64,000 nucleotides of DNA, taken from positions 558,001 to 622,000 of the forward strand of contig CM000692.1 in the NCBI GenBank assembly GCA_000149225.2. The letters are read 5' to 3'. Shown piece by piece: positions 30,125-41,266 of this stretch. Made by a program: the position numbers and the translations under genes. The notes below the pieces were generated by a model that saw only the letters and a program-made list of their open reading frames with translations, made no database searches and was not told the origin of the DNA. Origin of the DNA: Lachancea kluyveri NRRL Y-12651 (lineage: Eukaryota > Ascomycota > Saccharomycetes > Saccharomycetales > Saccharomycetaceae). How positions within the stretch are numbered: position 1 is the first letter of the stretch; each line of letters opens with the position of its first letter.

Positions 30125-30618
30125 ATTCTCAAAGAACTGGCCAAACTATTTTTTCTCTTGGTGTTGGTTGTCACGTAAAAAGTAGTGGTAGGAGTTTGTT
30201 GATCCGTAGTCCTGGGGGGATTTCCAGATAACCGCCCTTGTACCCTTGATACCTTCCCTCGGAAACAGAAAACAGCGGCTGGGAAGGACACGCCCCGAGG
30301 AAACACAAATCATACCGGCGTGCGAAGAGTAAGTTAATGTGGACACCGATGAGAGCATAGTCAAACTACTGGTAGGAATCTTGGCTGTTAATAGCATATA
30401 AGGCGTACTTTTACACTTAATACATATATAACAAATCTGCTGAACGTCCAGAAAAGCTTGATTTGGTACAGGTAGCATGTTGATAGATGGGATGCAATAA
30501 AAAATTCAATCTTAGAATAAGAACACATTAGAACGTCTGGGAGGCCAAACTTCAGCACTGACAGGACAGTTGTCCATAGTGCATATAAAAATTATATTTA
30601 CATGAATTTTGTCGCAAA
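30125..30618. other. Intergenic between CBM48 gene and permease
   Basis: Tandem minus-strand gap serving as the promoter of the CBM48 gene and the 3' flank of the permease. I see no gene or clear motif. Confidence 0.45.
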
Positions 30619-32118
30619 TCAAAAACGCTTGACGACACTTTTGCGTAGCAAAGAGAATAAAGTTCTGTCATCAGAGGTAGGTGTATGAGGGTGCACGGCA
30701 AAACTTTTGCTCAGGAAAAAGAAGACACTGGATGCAAGGGCTAGTACCGAAACGTATATGATGAATTTGTTGTAATTGGCCAGAGTACCAGTGCCAATGA
30801 TGGCACCAGAAATTGGGATACCGATGAGAAAACTGGAGCCCACCAAGACATACATGGTAGAATAACGGCGACCAAACTCGTCCGTTTTGGAAATCTGGCC
30901 ACAACACACTGGTGCCAGATTCAACAAAGAACCATAAAAGAAGCCGTACAGAGCACTAAAGGCAAACATAACTGGCCGACTCTTGTGGCCGAAAGGCAAC
31001 CACATAGCCAGACCCACTACACCCAGTAAAGCGGTGATGATAATCATTACGTTGAATCTGCCGATCAGCCTGTCAGCAATGTAACTGTAGAAGTAGCCAC
31101 CAACAATGGACAAAGTATTCAATACTGTGACAATCAAGAAAGAGTCCCGTTCGTCGTAATGAAGATCGATACAATACGAACTGATGTATGTTAGCGTGGC
31201 ACCAGTGGCTAGTTCTGCAAAGCAAGAGCCTATCGTACAGAATAAGAATTTGTATTCAGTCAATGCCTTGTAATCAAAAGAGCTTAGTGCATAATGTGCC
31301 ATTTTTTTGAGTTTCGAGGCATCTTTACTTTGTTCCTCATCTTCAGTTTCTTGCGCACGCTTAGATGGATCCTCTTTAACCAGAAATATGGAAAGGGTCA
31401 AGGATGCGCCACACATAAAGGCTACAATTCTCATTGTCCAAGTGAATCCAACCCGAGTATATAAGGAGCGCAGCATCAAGGGAAATATAACACCGCCAAT
31501 ACTGCCTCCATTGATCGCAACGGCTGTCGCCAGTGCTCTTTTCTTATAAAAGTAATGACAGATAACCCCTAGTAGTGGACTAGTTAAGATACCAGAAGAA
31601 ATGCCTGTGACAATACTCAAAGAAAGAACGAATTGCCAAACATTGGTACAGTTGCCAATGGAAAACATACCCGCAAAGTACATCAAAGTTCCGAGTACCA
31701 GTGGTTTACGAGCGCCGTTTTTGTCGAAATATAGACCACTGAAGACACTTGAGCTCAAAACGAAAAAGTTATATATGGAGAAAATCCATGAAACGGTGGA
31801 AGTTGAGACAGCAGACAACTGATGAGATGCAATGTAGGTTTGGATGATACCTGCGCTGAAATACAACCCCCAAGTTGGGAAAATACCTAGGAAAGATCCG
31901 AAAACCACTAGCCATGCCTCCCAGCCACCTTCTGGGTATTCGAACCCATTAGAATCGACGTCGAAGTCGACATCGATGGTATCTTGGAATTCAAAAGTAG
32001 TTTGGATCTGGTTGGTGTTGGAGTTTTCTGGCGTTAAAGGTACGCCTCCACCTAAGTCTTTACGGGCCGCATACTTGGGATTGAAGCTGGTTGAACGGTC
32101 CTTGACGGTGGTTTTCAT
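30619..32118 (-). CDS. MCH-type major facilitator transporter
   Basis: A 499-residue member of the monocarboxylate-transporter-like MFS family (S. cerevisiae Mch1-5, Esbp6). The N-terminal cytosolic part leads to the family signature PEGGWEAWLVVFGSFLG at about 60-76. About 12 hydrophobic segments follow, with the mid-loop between segments 6 and 7 near residue 250-275. The segment SIGGVIFPLMLRSLY is close to Mch4 and Mch5. The S. cerevisiae relatives do not transport monocarboxylates measurably. Mch5 imports riboflavin, so the substrate here cannot be given. The start is the ATG at 32118. A frame open 6 codons upstream has no ATG. S. cerevisiae has no permease at this place. Confidence 0.85.
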   Translation of the reverse strand: MKTTVKDRSTSFNPKYAARKDLGGGVPLTPENSNTNQIQTTFEFQDTIDVDFDVDSNGFEYPEGGWEAWLVVFGSFLGIFPTWGLYFSAGIIQTYIASHQLSAVSTSTVSWIFSIYNFFVLSSSVFSGLYFDKNGARKPLVLGTLMYFAGMFSIGNCTNVWQFVLSLSIVTGISSGILTSPLLGVICHYFYKKRALATAVAINGGSIGGVIFPLMLRSLYTRVGFTWTMRIVAFMCGASLTLSIFLVKEDPSKRAQETEDEEQSKDASKLKKMAHYALSSFDYKALTEYKFLFCTIGSCFAELATGATLTYISSYCIDLHYDERDSFLIVTVLNTLSIVGGYFYSYIADRLIGRFNVMIIITALLGVVGLAMWLPFGHKSRPVMFAFSALYGFFYGSLLNLAPVCCGQISKTDEFGRRYSTMYVLVGSSFLIGIPISGAIIGTGTLANYNKFIIYVSVLALASSVFFFLSKSFAVHPHTPTSDDRTLFSLLRKSVVKRF

Positions 32119-32937
32119 TATTAAAAGCCTATCCACGAACGTAAGGCAACCTTATATTAATATTTCCTTCAAGTTTATATCCTATTAAACCTGGACTTCT
32201 TCCTCTTTTATGCGTGCGAGAAAAAGCAGGGAATGACTTGTGCACGGTTATGAGTCACTATTTATTATTCAGAGATGATATGAATTAATTTGCTATTCAT
32301 GTTTTTCTGTAATCTTGCATACTCCAAAAACTGATATTACTCTGAAAACTGATACTTTTGGCGATGAGCACAAAAAATGAACATCACATGCTTACTAAAT
32401 AAACGGTAACCGATGGGAACACTTTGCATTCGTAAGTTTCTGCTGGTATCTCTATACTTCTTCATGATGATTTGCATCTGGAATGTAGCTCTAAGAAATC
32501 TTCAAAGTGCTTAAGGTAATTATTTTTTCAATATCAATCAATGGAGGGATACGTCGAGCATGGTAAGTCACACTGCAGATTAACCGTTAATATGGTTATT
32601 ACTTATCAAAATGGTGTGAATTACTTTACTGTTCCGGATAGAACACATGCGCCTTTTGGACATATAGGCATATAATGCTTAACCACTCTTAGTAATTGCA
32701 TTGCGCGTATCCAATTGACTACTAAGATACAAAGATATACAGTACACGGAAACACAAAGGGCAAACTGTGCTAAAGTGCACGGGAATAAGGAAAAGTAAC
32801 CACAGGTATCCAACTCCTAGTTATTTAGGTATACGAAAAAAAAAAGATAAACGTCTGATACAAACTTACACGTAGTCGGTACTCATCGCTCGAGAGGGGA
32901 GGAAAAAAATTATGTAGATGTAGATGTAGATGTAGAT
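32119..32937. other. Permease upstream region / YKE4 3' flank
   Basis: About 820 bases between two minus-strand genes. It holds a TGTAGA microsatellite abutting the YKE4 stop and otherwise nothing I can name. Confidence 0.5.
32913..32937. repeat. TGTAGA hexanucleotide repeat at the YKE4 stop
   Basis: Four perfect TGTAGA units end at the base before the YKE4 stop codon. Length changes would alter only the 3' untranslated region. Confidence 0.85.
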
Positions 32938-34215
32938 TTACAATATACCCATTAGACAAAATCCCATGGCCAAACAAACTAATTGCCATACGCTTTTATG
33001 GATTTCTTCTGGCCTTGTACTTGCTGTCACACGCAGAACTTCGGGAACCACACCAACCGCTGCAATATAGATGAACCCACCCGCTGTTATTGGAAGCATC
33101 AACTCGCTAGGCTCAACGCCTAGACGTGTCGATGTAGCTAAATCAAGTACCCCAATCTCAGGGATGCGTTGATGATGCTGAGATGAGGGGGAATCGCCAT
33201 GCAGAACTGTGAGCTCATTAATCATACAGCCAGTGACGGTACCTAATATGGCGCCTACAAAGGTGACTAATTGAGATTTGAGAGCCTGAGGGAAAGTGAA
33301 CCCACCTGACAACAAGATTGCAAAATCACCCAACTCGTGGGGAATTTCATGTAGCAACACAGCGATCGTAGTGGTGACACCGACATGTTTGGAATTGTAA
33401 AACGATGAAGCTAAAGCAATACCGTCTGTCAAGTTATGGACAAACCCAGATATTAAATTCAAATATGCTGAGGCCACCAACGAAGAGCTTTTGTTTACGG
33501 TTTTGTTTACATTTTCCTTTTCGTACTCTATTTTGCTCTCGCCCTTCTCTGACACAAGTTTTTTCCCACCTCTATTAGTTAGTGAATGTTCTGAGTTATC
33601 TAAAGGCTCAACAGAGTTACTCGTACCTCCAACTCCCTCAGATATATGCGTATGACCATGGCCATGATGCACACCGGGTTCATCTGCGTTATCAAAATTA
33701 ATCACTCTCAGGGCCTTGTCAATAAGCAAGAACATCAAAAAACCGACAAAGATACAGCCTCCCAATATAGTTTCTCTCCAAGTTTCTTGTCCATTTTCAA
33801 TCTCTGATTCTAACGCTTTCATAATGTGTGACCCAGACATATCATGTGCGACAAGATCGTTAATTATACGCATAACTTTGTAAACGTTATCAGCAGAACG
33901 GTTTTCGACATAAATTTCCGGAAGAATATGCAATAATACATCTCCCATCAAACCACCCAAGGCAAATGAAACTAGCAATGGTAGAAACCAACTGCCCTTT
34001 TTATTACGGCGTAAACCGGGGATAACAACCACTAGAATGGCAGGGATCGCTGAAATGTACATTGTTGCCAACATGGCGTTGTACCGTGGTGTGCTAGGGA
34101 ATGCGTAGTGCGTTAGGAAGTCTTCTAGCGCAGAAATGTTGGATTGTGGTTTAGAACCATGAGAATGAGCCATCGCTTGTGTGCAAAGCAACACAAGCGT
34201 TAAGAGTCTTAACAT
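32938..34215 (-). CDS. YKE4: ZIP-family zinc transporter Yke4
   Basis: Zinc transporter of the ER membrane, LIV-1 (SLC39A7/KE4) subfamily, moving Zn2+ either way in S. cerevisiae. The 425-residue protein has a signal peptide (MLRLLTLVLLCTQAMA). It then has hydrophobic segments at about 47-65 and 80-97, another near 150, and a His-rich loop (HHGHGHTH, near 187). The two metal-binding motifs are HNLTDG (about 266) and HEIPHELGD (about 293-301), the latter being the LIV-1 signature. It is longer than S. cerevisiae Yke4 (346), mainly in the cytosolic loop. Confidence 0.93.
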   Translation of the reverse strand: MLRLLTLVLLCTQAMAHSHGSKPQSNISALEDFLTHYAFPSTPRYNAMLATMYISAIPAILVVVIPGLRRNKKGSWFLPLLVSFALGGLMGDVLLHILPEIYVENRSADNVYKVMRIINDLVAHDMSGSHIMKALESEIENGQETWRETILGGCIFVGFLMFLLIDKALRVINFDNADEPGVHHGHGHTHISEGVGGTSNSVEPLDNSEHSLTNRGGKKLVSEKGESKIEYEKENVNKTVNKSSSLVASAYLNLISGFVHNLTDGIALASSFYNSKHVGVTTTIAVLLHEIPHELGDFAILLSGGFTFPQALKSQLVTFVGAILGTVTGCMINELTVLHGDSPSSQHHQRIPEIGVLDLATSTRLGVEPSELMLPITAGGFIYIAAVGVVPEVLRVTASTRPEEIHKSVWQLVCLAMGFCLMGIL

Positions 34216-34415
34216 CTTGAGCTCTCAGATTGTGTCTTTCAAGACTTGTAGGAGGATAAGCAAACCTGCGATGAGTGTTTTCTCCTATTACCCTTGCCTT
34301 TGGCCAGCAAGAGTCACGTATTACGAACAGCATCGAAAATTCAGAGGAGAAAAGGGAAACACCTTGTTATTTGTTTTGTTTTGTTTTGTCAGATTATTTA
34401 GTTATACAGGAAAGT

Positions 34416-35996
34416 CTACAGGGACCAGGGTTTGTAGAGCTGGGGTTCTGCCGCGGAAATACTATTGATTTCCTGTTCGACGACCTTATTTAGTTGTTCG
34501 CTTGGTTGAGTTTCGTGTTCGTCGTTTTGAACAAGTTTGATCCCACTATCAACATGATCCGATAGCAACACTAATTTCTTGGAAATGTTCAGTGCTGCCA
34601 AATCCTTGTTCAAGTCTGACACCTGTTTGCTTAAAGAGATTCTGTCGTTTAGTAATTTTTCAGATTCCTTAACATACTTCTCCTTCTCTGTTTGCAAACT
34701 ACGTTCTAACTCACTCAATTGGTTAAATTTTAAATCCATCTTCTGTAGCGTCAAATGGCATAGGTCTTGGACAACCAACTGTGCTTCTTTCAAATACTTT
34801 TCAGAAATCTTCTTAGCAGATGCGGGTACTGCATCGGTCAACACATCCTTATTCAGTCCGTCAAGCAAGGCCTTGATAGTGGCGTCAACTGCATCCTTGG
34901 TATCAAGTGTTGCTGGCGCATCGGATCCCTTGACGCGTTGTGGTAATATTTCGTCGATGTATTTGTCCTCAATAGGCAAACTCAGAAATTTTTCTACGCA
35001 TTCCTCTACCGATTTCTGGCCACCCACATGCTCAACGATTTTCTCCCAGTTGTCTTCGTACATCTCAATGGCTTCAAACAGTAACAACAGTTCTTGGTCT
35101 GACCATTTTCTGCTTGCAGAAGCACCGTTATTTTCTAGACGGATAAAATCAGATGAGTGAAATTGTGCACCAAAATGCCCTTCCTGGAAACAACGAGAGC
35201 ATACATTTGTATCCCTAGAACGCAAGTTGTGATACCTGATACCAACAGACTCGTTGCCACAGCTGTGGCAAATGTAAGTCTTGGTAATTTGTCTAGATTG
35301 TTGTGACGTTGAGGTCAATGAATTAAAATCCTGGGTAGAATCGTAAACATTTTTCCTTAAAGAAAGGTTGACTGGGAAAGGCTTGCTCTTTTCCTCTCGT
35401 TCAGCAGCCAGCTCCTCTGTCTCGTTTTGTTTATCTGATGCCAAGGTAGTAGGGACAAACGGCTTCAAACCTTGTGGTGTATCTAACACAACTTGAAAGT
35501 GGCCCGTAAAACTGGGCCCCAGAAGCGAAGGTTTAGAACGTGGATCAATTTGGTAGTTGATTAGACCCCATTTCTCTAAAAAGGAGTGAATTTTGACAAT
35601 AGATGCGACATCAAGAGCAATGTTTCTACGGGCCGCAGTAACGGTCAAGTATTCGTATGGAGACAGCCTGTAAGTGTTAACCAAGAAATCTCTCACATCT
35701 TTGTAAACTTTTGGGGTTTTGAATCTAGAAGAATCGTCAAAAAAGTCAGGTAAGGCTTTTTTTTCTAGTTCATGAATATCAGAAAAGTTGAACCATGCAG
35801 CAAAGGAGGGAATAACCACTGGATGAGCCTGCTTGGCTAAAAATCTCACCGCCTTATCTTCCAATTTCTTAGCCTCCTGCTCATAGTCCACCTTGTGCTG
35901 CTCATGCTGTTGTTCTTGCTGTTGTTGCTGTAAATGAGGCAGAATTGGTGGTGTGTTACTGGCATCCGTAGTATCTATGTCCCTAGATTCACTCAT
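34416..35996 (-). CDS. RSC8: RSC chromatin remodeller subunit Rsc8 (Swi3-like)
   Basis: Core scaffold subunit of the essential RSC complex. The 526-residue protein has a polyglutamine stretch near residue 25. It has a SWIRM domain (about 57-155, [29 protein letters not shown]), a ZZ-type zinc finger (CHSCGNES...CSRC, about 240-265) and a SANT domain ([21 protein letters not shown], about 293-340). A long C-terminal coiled coil (about 400-480) used for dimerisation follows. The order and length match S. cerevisiae Rsc8 (557). It is divergent from IRC5. Confidence 0.95.
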   Translation of the reverse strand: MSESRDIDTTDASNTPPILPHLQQQQQEQQHEQHKVDYEQEAKKLEDKAVRFLAKQAHPVVIPSFAAWFNFSDIHELEKKALPDFFDDSSRFKTPKVYKDVRDFLVNTYRLSPYEYLTVTAARRNIALDVASIVKIHSFLEKWGLINYQIDPRSKPSLLGPSFTGHFQVVLDTPQGLKPFVPTTLASDKQNETEELAAEREEKSKPFPVNLSLRKNVYDSTQDFNSLTSTSQQSRQITKTYICHSCGNESVGIRYHNLRSRDTNVCSRCFQEGHFGAQFHSSDFIRLENNGASASRKWSDQELLLLFEAIEMYEDNWEKIVEHVGGQKSVEECVEKFLSLPIEDKYIDEILPQRVKGSDAPATLDTKDAVDATIKALLDGLNKDVLTDAVPASAKKISEKYLKEAQLVVQDLCHLTLQKMDLKFNQLSELERSLQTEKEKYVKESEKLLNDRISLSKQVSDLNKDLAALNISKKLVLLSDHVDSGIKLVQNDEHETQPSEQLNKVVEQEINSISAAEPQLYKPWSL

Positions 35997-36256
35997 ATCT
36001 GGTATACACGTTTATCACCGAAGATTGTTGACTAGTAGAGAGACGCCACCTGTGATGAAAGTGTTTTCATGTCACGATCGAGTGAGAAAGAAAGAAAGAA
36101 GAAAAAATTATTCCGGGTAATATGGAAAAACAGCAAATAGCATTGGTCACATGATTGACAAAGAAATAGAGAATGGAATACCACTCTCGCGTATCAAAAG
36201 ACGCGAAACAGATGAAAGACCAAAGAATAGTCAGGTATCGGCATCTAAAATAAATC

Positions 36257-38551
36257 ATGACCAGCTCACAGCGACTCACTAGGTCTAAGGGACATCAAAT
36301 TCACGACGAAGGCTCTGAAGTCGAAGATGAGCTGCCGTGGTTGCACGAGGATGAGGCTAGTGACGTGGAGTTGCACTCGGACGATGAGGATGCACAGCTC
36401 AATGAATTATTAGACGCCACTACTCAACAAGGTAAAAGCCAATCGGATGGCACAGAGAATGGTACCGATGGTGATGGTGATGAAAAAGGTGAATTGGATA
36501 CTGCCAATGTTGCGTTGAAGCTCAAAAGGTTGCAGGAGTTTGTCAAACAGAGTCAGGTCTATTCCGGGATCATTGCAGATACACTTTTAGAGCGGTCCAT
36601 GCACACCCAAGACGAACAACCTGCCAAGAAAAAAAGCAGACGTCAGGAGCAACCGTCGTTGTTAATCAACTGCACTTTGAAACCATATCAGTTGGAAGGT
36701 TTAACCTGGCTTGTCACGTTATATGAAAATGGCCTAAATGGGATCCTTGCTGACGAAATGGGTCTTGGTAAGACTATCCAAAGTATCGCTCTGCTTGCGT
36801 TTATCTACGAGATGGATACCAAGGGCCCGTTTTTAATCGCTGCTCCTTTAAGTACTGTAGATAACTGGATCAGCGAGTTCAGAAGATTTGCTCCATCAGT
36901 CCCGGTCTTGAAATACTACGATTCCCAGGGAGCCCATCAGCGGCGGTCTCTGCTCACGGAATTCTTCAATAAGAATAATAACGAGGGTGTCATTGTAACT
37001 TCATATGAGATTATAATACGTGATATCAACGAGATTTTATCCCATCAGTGGAAATTCTTAATCGTTGACGAGGGACATCGTTTAAAAAATATCAATTGCA
37101 AGTTGATCCGTGAATTAAAACGTATTAATACTTCTAATAGACTTTTGCTTACAGGCACTCCCTTGCAGAACAACCTAGGCGAATTGTGGTCTTTGCTGAA
37201 TTTTATCATGCCTGACATTTTTGCCGATTTCGAAATTTTCAACAAATGGTTTGACCTTGGTGATTTGAACTTACAAAGTTCCTCATCGACATTGAACAAA
37301 ATCATCAACGATGAACTTGAAAAAAATTTGATCTCAAACCTGCATACCATCTTAAAACCCTTCTTGTTGAGAAGACTAAAGAAGACCGTTCTTGCCGGCA
37401 TTCTTCCACCAAAAAGAGAATACATTATCAATTGTCCGTTGACCCCATTACAGAATAAATTTTACAAAAATGCATTGAGCGGAAAATTAAAAGAGACGAT
37501 GCTCAAACAAGCAATCAAAGAGTTTTTCACTTTGAATCGGGATCACGTCGGCACCGTGTCCAACAAATCTATTAGAACTTTCATTGATTGGAAACTGCAA
37601 GACAATGACTCAAAACCACGGGGTACTATTGCAAAGATGGACAAGTTGTACCAAGCCCACATCCATAAAGAAGTACTAAACAAGAAGCTACAGAACATGA
37701 TGGTGCAGCTACGCCAAGTGGTTGATTCAACCTTCTTGTTCTACTTCCCCTATATACAGCCCGAAGAATTATCTCTAGACGTACTGTTGCAAACATCAGG
37801 AAAGTTACAAATTTTACAACAGCTAGTGCCAAAACTGATCAACGAGGGCCACAAAGTGTTGATTTTCTCTCAATTTGTCAACATGCTCGACCTAATCGAA
37901 GACTGGTGTGAATTGAATGACTTCCAAGCCTGTAGAATCGATGGGTCCATGGATAACGAGGTCAGGCAGGAACAGATTGGAAAATTCAATTCAAAGACCA
38001 CAGATTCCCATGCCAACGATGTCTTCTTGTTGTCAACGAGGGCTGGTGGATTGGGAATAAATCTAACAGCTGCAGACTCCGTTGTTATTTTCGACAGCGA
38101 CTGGAACCCTCAAGTTGATTTGCAAGCAATGGACCGCACACATAGGATCGGTCAAGATAGACCAGTGATTGTCTACAGACTTTGCTGCGATAACACTGTC
38201 GAACACGTCATACTAACACGCGCAGTAAGTAAAAGGAAGCTAGAAAAGTTAGTGATCCAGATGGGAAAATTCAACACTTTGAAAAGGTTAGCACTCAACG
38301 AAAACAGTTTTTTAAGCAATACTACCAACACATCGACAAGTTCGAACAAGGATCTCGTACAAGAACTTTCACAGTTACTATTAAGCAAGGAGTCAAGTAT
38401 TGGGTTCTCCAGAGGCGATGATACTGGCGAGCTGACGTATCAAGAACTCCAAGAACTTACAGACCGGTCAGCAGAGGCATACTCTCCCTCTTCGAACATT
38501 GAATATCCTCATATAAGGCTATTCGAAACCACTAGTGGCTTTGATAATTAG
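36257..38551 (+). CDS. IRC5: SNF2-family DNA translocase Irc5
   Basis: Helicase-like ATPase of the Lsh/HELLS group. In S. cerevisiae it helps load cohesin and keeps Rad52 foci low. The 764-residue protein has an acidic N-terminus (about 1-80). The ATPase lobe 1 carries Walker A DEMGLGKT (about 166-173), DEGH (about 270) and [10 protein letters not shown]. Lobe 2 has [24 protein letters not shown] and the arginine-finger segment DRTHRIGQ (about 625-632). The length compares with 853 in S. cerevisiae, the difference lying mainly in the N-terminal region. It lies beside RSC8 as on chromosome VI. Confidence 0.94.
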   Translation: MTSSQRLTRSKGHQIHDEGSEVEDELPWLHEDEASDVELHSDDEDAQLNELLDATTQQGKSQSDGTENGTDGDGDEKGELDTANVALKLKRLQEFVKQSQVYSGIIADTLLERSMHTQDEQPAKKKSRRQEQPSLLINCTLKPYQLEGLTWLVTLYENGLNGILADEMGLGKTIQSIALLAFIYEMDTKGPFLIAAPLSTVDNWISEFRRFAPSVPVLKYYDSQGAHQRRSLLTEFFNKNNNEGVIVTSYEIIIRDINEILSHQWKFLIVDEGHRLKNINCKLIRELKRINTSNRLLLTGTPLQNNLGELWSLLNFIMPDIFADFEIFNKWFDLGDLNLQSSSSTLNKIINDELEKNLISNLHTILKPFLLRRLKKTVLAGILPPKREYIINCPLTPLQNKFYKNALSGKLKETMLKQAIKEFFTLNRDHVGTVSNKSIRTFIDWKLQDNDSKPRGTIAKMDKLYQAHIHKEVLNKKLQNMMVQLRQVVDSTFLFYFPYIQPEELSLDVLLQTSGKLQILQQLVPKLINEGHKVLIFSQFVNMLDLIEDWCELNDFQACRIDGSMDNEVRQEQIGKFNSKTTDSHANDVFLLSTRAGGLGINLTAADSVVIFDSDWNPQVDLQAMDRTHRIGQDRPVIVYRLCCDNTVEHVILTRAVSKRKLEKLVIQMGKFNTLKRLALNENSFLSNTTNTSTSSNKDLVQELSQLLLSKESSIGFSRGDDTGELTYQELQELTDRSAEAYSPSSNIEYPHIRLFETTSGFDN

Positions 38552-38800
38552 AAATCTCTTATTGGCGAATACGATTTACAGATACGACTTTTATAATACA
38601 TTATCACTAAGTACGCAAGTGGTCTCCGTCTTGAGAAAGACCCCTTAAAAATTCTTCAACGATCCCTTCGTAGCACAACGGCTCAAACTCATTGTTACAG
38701 GAAGGTCAGATAGCAAGACAGACAAGGTACTTTCCCTCTATCCTCCTCCTTTTTTTCCCTTCTTATCCCTGTTATTTCCACATCTCCTTTTTCTGTCAGA

Positions 38801-40201
38801 ATGTCACTATCACAAGACCAGCTGGACGAGTTGACTCTTTTTAAGAAGGAAATAATCCAGACGAAACCTCAGGATTTTCTGCAATTTGCTGCAAACTATT
38901 TCAACAAAAGGCTAGAGCAACAACGGACTTTTGTCAGAAATCAAGATTCACTAGCTCTATCTAAAGGAATAGTTTTGTTCCCAAACACTATGAAGCAAGA
39001 TTCTGGTGCTGCTGCTGCTGCCACTAGCCTATCTTCGGCCTCTGCTGGGCCAAGGCATAGCGTCATTGGCGACGATAGGGATGTCTTGTTCAAGTCTCCA
39101 TTTGTGGACCGTGATCCACATTCTACTCATATCGTCGAGGACGCTTCAGCAACTGCAGATGCTCCTTCGGAAGGCATCTTTAAGGGTGACTTCAATGTTG
39201 GCCAAGAATCACATAGACATATCAACAAACCTTTGGATCCAATGGCCCCAGAGCCAAGCACAAGAACGTCTCCTTCAGCATCAATGAAGATGCCATCTTT
39301 TTCGTCGGGGCCAAGAAGATCTGTTGTAAATCCTCAACCACTGCCCATGAATTTCAACGCCCAGAGGCGTACCTCTGTTAGTGGTGAAACCTTGAAACCG
39401 GACAATTTCGATGATTGGACACCAGAGAACTTCAGCGAGAAAACAGATGAACAACTAAGCCGTCTAGAAAAGGCTGTCGGAAAGAACTTTTTGTTCAACA
39501 AATTGGATTCGGATTCTAAAAAACTGGTTATCAACTCATTGGAGGAGAAGTCCGTTCCACAGGGCCAAGAAATAATTAGGCAAGGTGATGAAGGTGACTA
39601 CTTCTACATTGTTGAAAATGGTACTGTGGAATTTTACGTAAATCATGAAAAGGTTAATACTTCGGGTCCGGGCTCCAGCTTCGGTGAATTGGCACTAATG
39701 TACAATAGCCCTAGAGCAGCCACTGTCGTAGCAGCAACTGATTGTATACTATGGGCATTGGACAGGTTGACATTCAGGAAAATCTTGCTAGGTGGCTCTT
39801 TCAAAAAGAGAATTCTATACGACGACTTTTTGAAGTCTATGCCCGTTTTGAAGTCGCTATCCACCTACGATCGTGCCAAACTAGCCGATGCCTTGGACAC
39901 TGAAATTTACGAACCGGGCCAAACTATAATTCGCGAAGGCGATAGCGGTGAGAATTTCTACTTTATCGAGTATGGTGAAGCGGATGTCACCAAAGAGGGG
40001 CATGGCGTCATTGCTCACTTGAGAAAGGGCGAATATTTTGGTGAGGTCGCTTTGTTGAATGACATGCCTCGTCAGGCAACGGTAACTGCCACGATCAAGA
40101 CCAAGGTAGCTACGTTGGGAAAGAGCGGGTTCCAAAGATTATTGGGTCCTGCAGTAGAGGTGCTAAAGTTGAATGATCCTACCCGCAGTGAACACAAATA
40201 A
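38801..40201 (+). CDS. BCY1: PKA regulatory subunit Bcy1
   Basis: Inhibitor and cAMP sensor of protein kinase A. The 466-residue protein has an N-terminal docking/dimerisation region ([18 protein letters not shown]...) and a disordered Ser/Ala-rich linker. The kinase-inhibitory site is RRTSV (189-193), phosphorylatable at Ser. Two cyclic-nucleotide-binding domains follow, with phosphate-binding cassettes [16 protein letters not shown] (about 294-309) and [16 protein letters not shown] (about 411-426). Both Arg residues that hold the cAMP phosphate are present. The length compares with 416 in S. cerevisiae. Confidence 0.97.
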   Translation: MSLSQDQLDELTLFKKEIIQTKPQDFLQFAANYFNKRLEQQRTFVRNQDSLALSKGIVLFPNTMKQDSGAAAAATSLSSASAGPRHSVIGDDRDVLFKSPFVDRDPHSTHIVEDASATADAPSEGIFKGDFNVGQESHRHINKPLDPMAPEPSTRTSPSASMKMPSFSSGPRRSVVNPQPLPMNFNAQRRTSVSGETLKPDNFDDWTPENFSEKTDEQLSRLEKAVGKNFLFNKLDSDSKKLVINSLEEKSVPQGQEIIRQGDEGDYFYIVENGTVEFYVNHEKVNTSGPGSSFGELALMYNSPRAATVVAATDCILWALDRLTFRKILLGGSFKKRILYDDFLKSMPVLKSLSTYDRAKLADALDTEIYEPGQTIIREGDSGENFYFIEYGEADVTKEGHGVIAHLRKGEYFGEVALLNDMPRQATVTATIKTKVATLGKSGFQRLLGPAVEVLKLNDPTRSEHK

Positions 40202-40434
40202 GAAACTTCTACTTGCTTTTGATCATATATATCTATATGTATATATATATACACAAGTGTATGCGTTTTTTACTGTTCTTGTTGGATTTGCCTCCTCATG
40301 AGTGCTACAATGTTTGCAGATGTTCAGAATGCGCTTTTTTTTGTATCCAACTTTGTATATATAGAGATATCATATCTGGTGACAGTTATAGAAAAAAGGC
40401 TTCATTCATACACACAAATGGATGCACGTGGCGT

Positions 40435-40881
40435 CTACCATGGCTTACCAGTGTAGTATTCCTTTTGGTTATACATCCAGACCAAGGAGGTTGTTGACAC
40501 AACCAATGGCCCCATGAACCCCTTACCTAGTTTGCAAGTACGGAAGAACAACAATTCACTGCCAAAGTGCACCAAGGCAATGATGTAAGAAATGAAAGCC
40601 AATTGGTAGATGTGTTCCTCGTTAAGGTACATTGCACCGTAGAATCTGATCACGCAACTGACAAAAGTCCAAGTGCCGAATGTTCTAGCACTTAAAGAAG
40701 TAGTTTCCTCGGGCTTACGTTCGTATACACGACGAGTCAACTCTAGTCCCGAGATGTAGGTTTGAACAGAGTTGAAGACAGAAACGATAGAGATGAACAG
40801 AAGCCACTTAGGCAAGTAGCCTGGTGGCATAGACTTTAAGGTTGATTGCGTGAAAGCAACGACGTCTTGGAAGGATAGCAT
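40435..40881 (-). CDS. ERG28: Ergosterol biosynthesis scaffold Erg28
   Basis: ER membrane protein that tethers the C-4 demethylation enzymes Erg25, Erg26 and Erg27 to one another and to Erg6. The 148-residue protein is the same length as S. cerevisiae Erg28 and has four hydrophobic segments. It includes PPGYLPKWLLFISIVSVFNSVQTY near the start, RTFGTWTFVSCVIRFY in the middle and a final segment with a basic tail. It is convergent with BCY1. Confidence 0.94.
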   Translation of the reverse strand: MLSFQDVVAFTQSTLKSMPPGYLPKWLLFISIVSVFNSVQTYISGLELTRRVYERKPEETTSLSARTFGTWTFVSCVIRFYGAMYLNEEHIYQLAFISYIIALVHFGSELLFFRTCKLGKGFMGPLVVSTTSLVWMYNQKEYYTGKPW

Positions 40882-41125
40882 CTTTAGGTTAGTTCTTCTT
40901 AAAAATTTGTTAACATCAGAAGGCGTAGTTTATAGTTTCTCAGAAAAGTGTTGCACTTATACTTTTTTGTTCCCAAACGAGCTGGAACGAGACAAAACAG
41001 GTAAACCCAGATACTTACAATTAGACAAGATATGTGAAACAGATCAACCCAAAAACTTCGGCACTGCACTATTCACACCAAAGTTCACTTCACAAGTGCC
41101 GAAATGGTACCAACAGGCTAAATAA
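40882..41125 (+). other. Coding-like frame without a start codon, upstream of CAP2
   Basis: On the plus strand one frame is open from inside the ERG28 antisense to a TAA at 41123..41125. Its last 60 or so codons look coding, ending TPKFTSQVPKWYQQAK. No ATG exists in this frame, or in any useful frame, between the ERG28 start and 41032, and I found no convincing upstream exon. It could be a 3' exon, a decayed gene or chance. I do not recognise the sequence and do not call a gene. Confidence 0.35.
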
Positions 41126-41266
41126 CAGCTTATCATTCAAGATATCATCATTATACACGTATTTCGTGTAACAACACACATTTCATTTCAAAGTCAATAC
41201 TTCCCCTATTCTAAATCCCATAGGGGACCACAGTAAGAGATATTAACAGGAGAAAAAACAACAACA

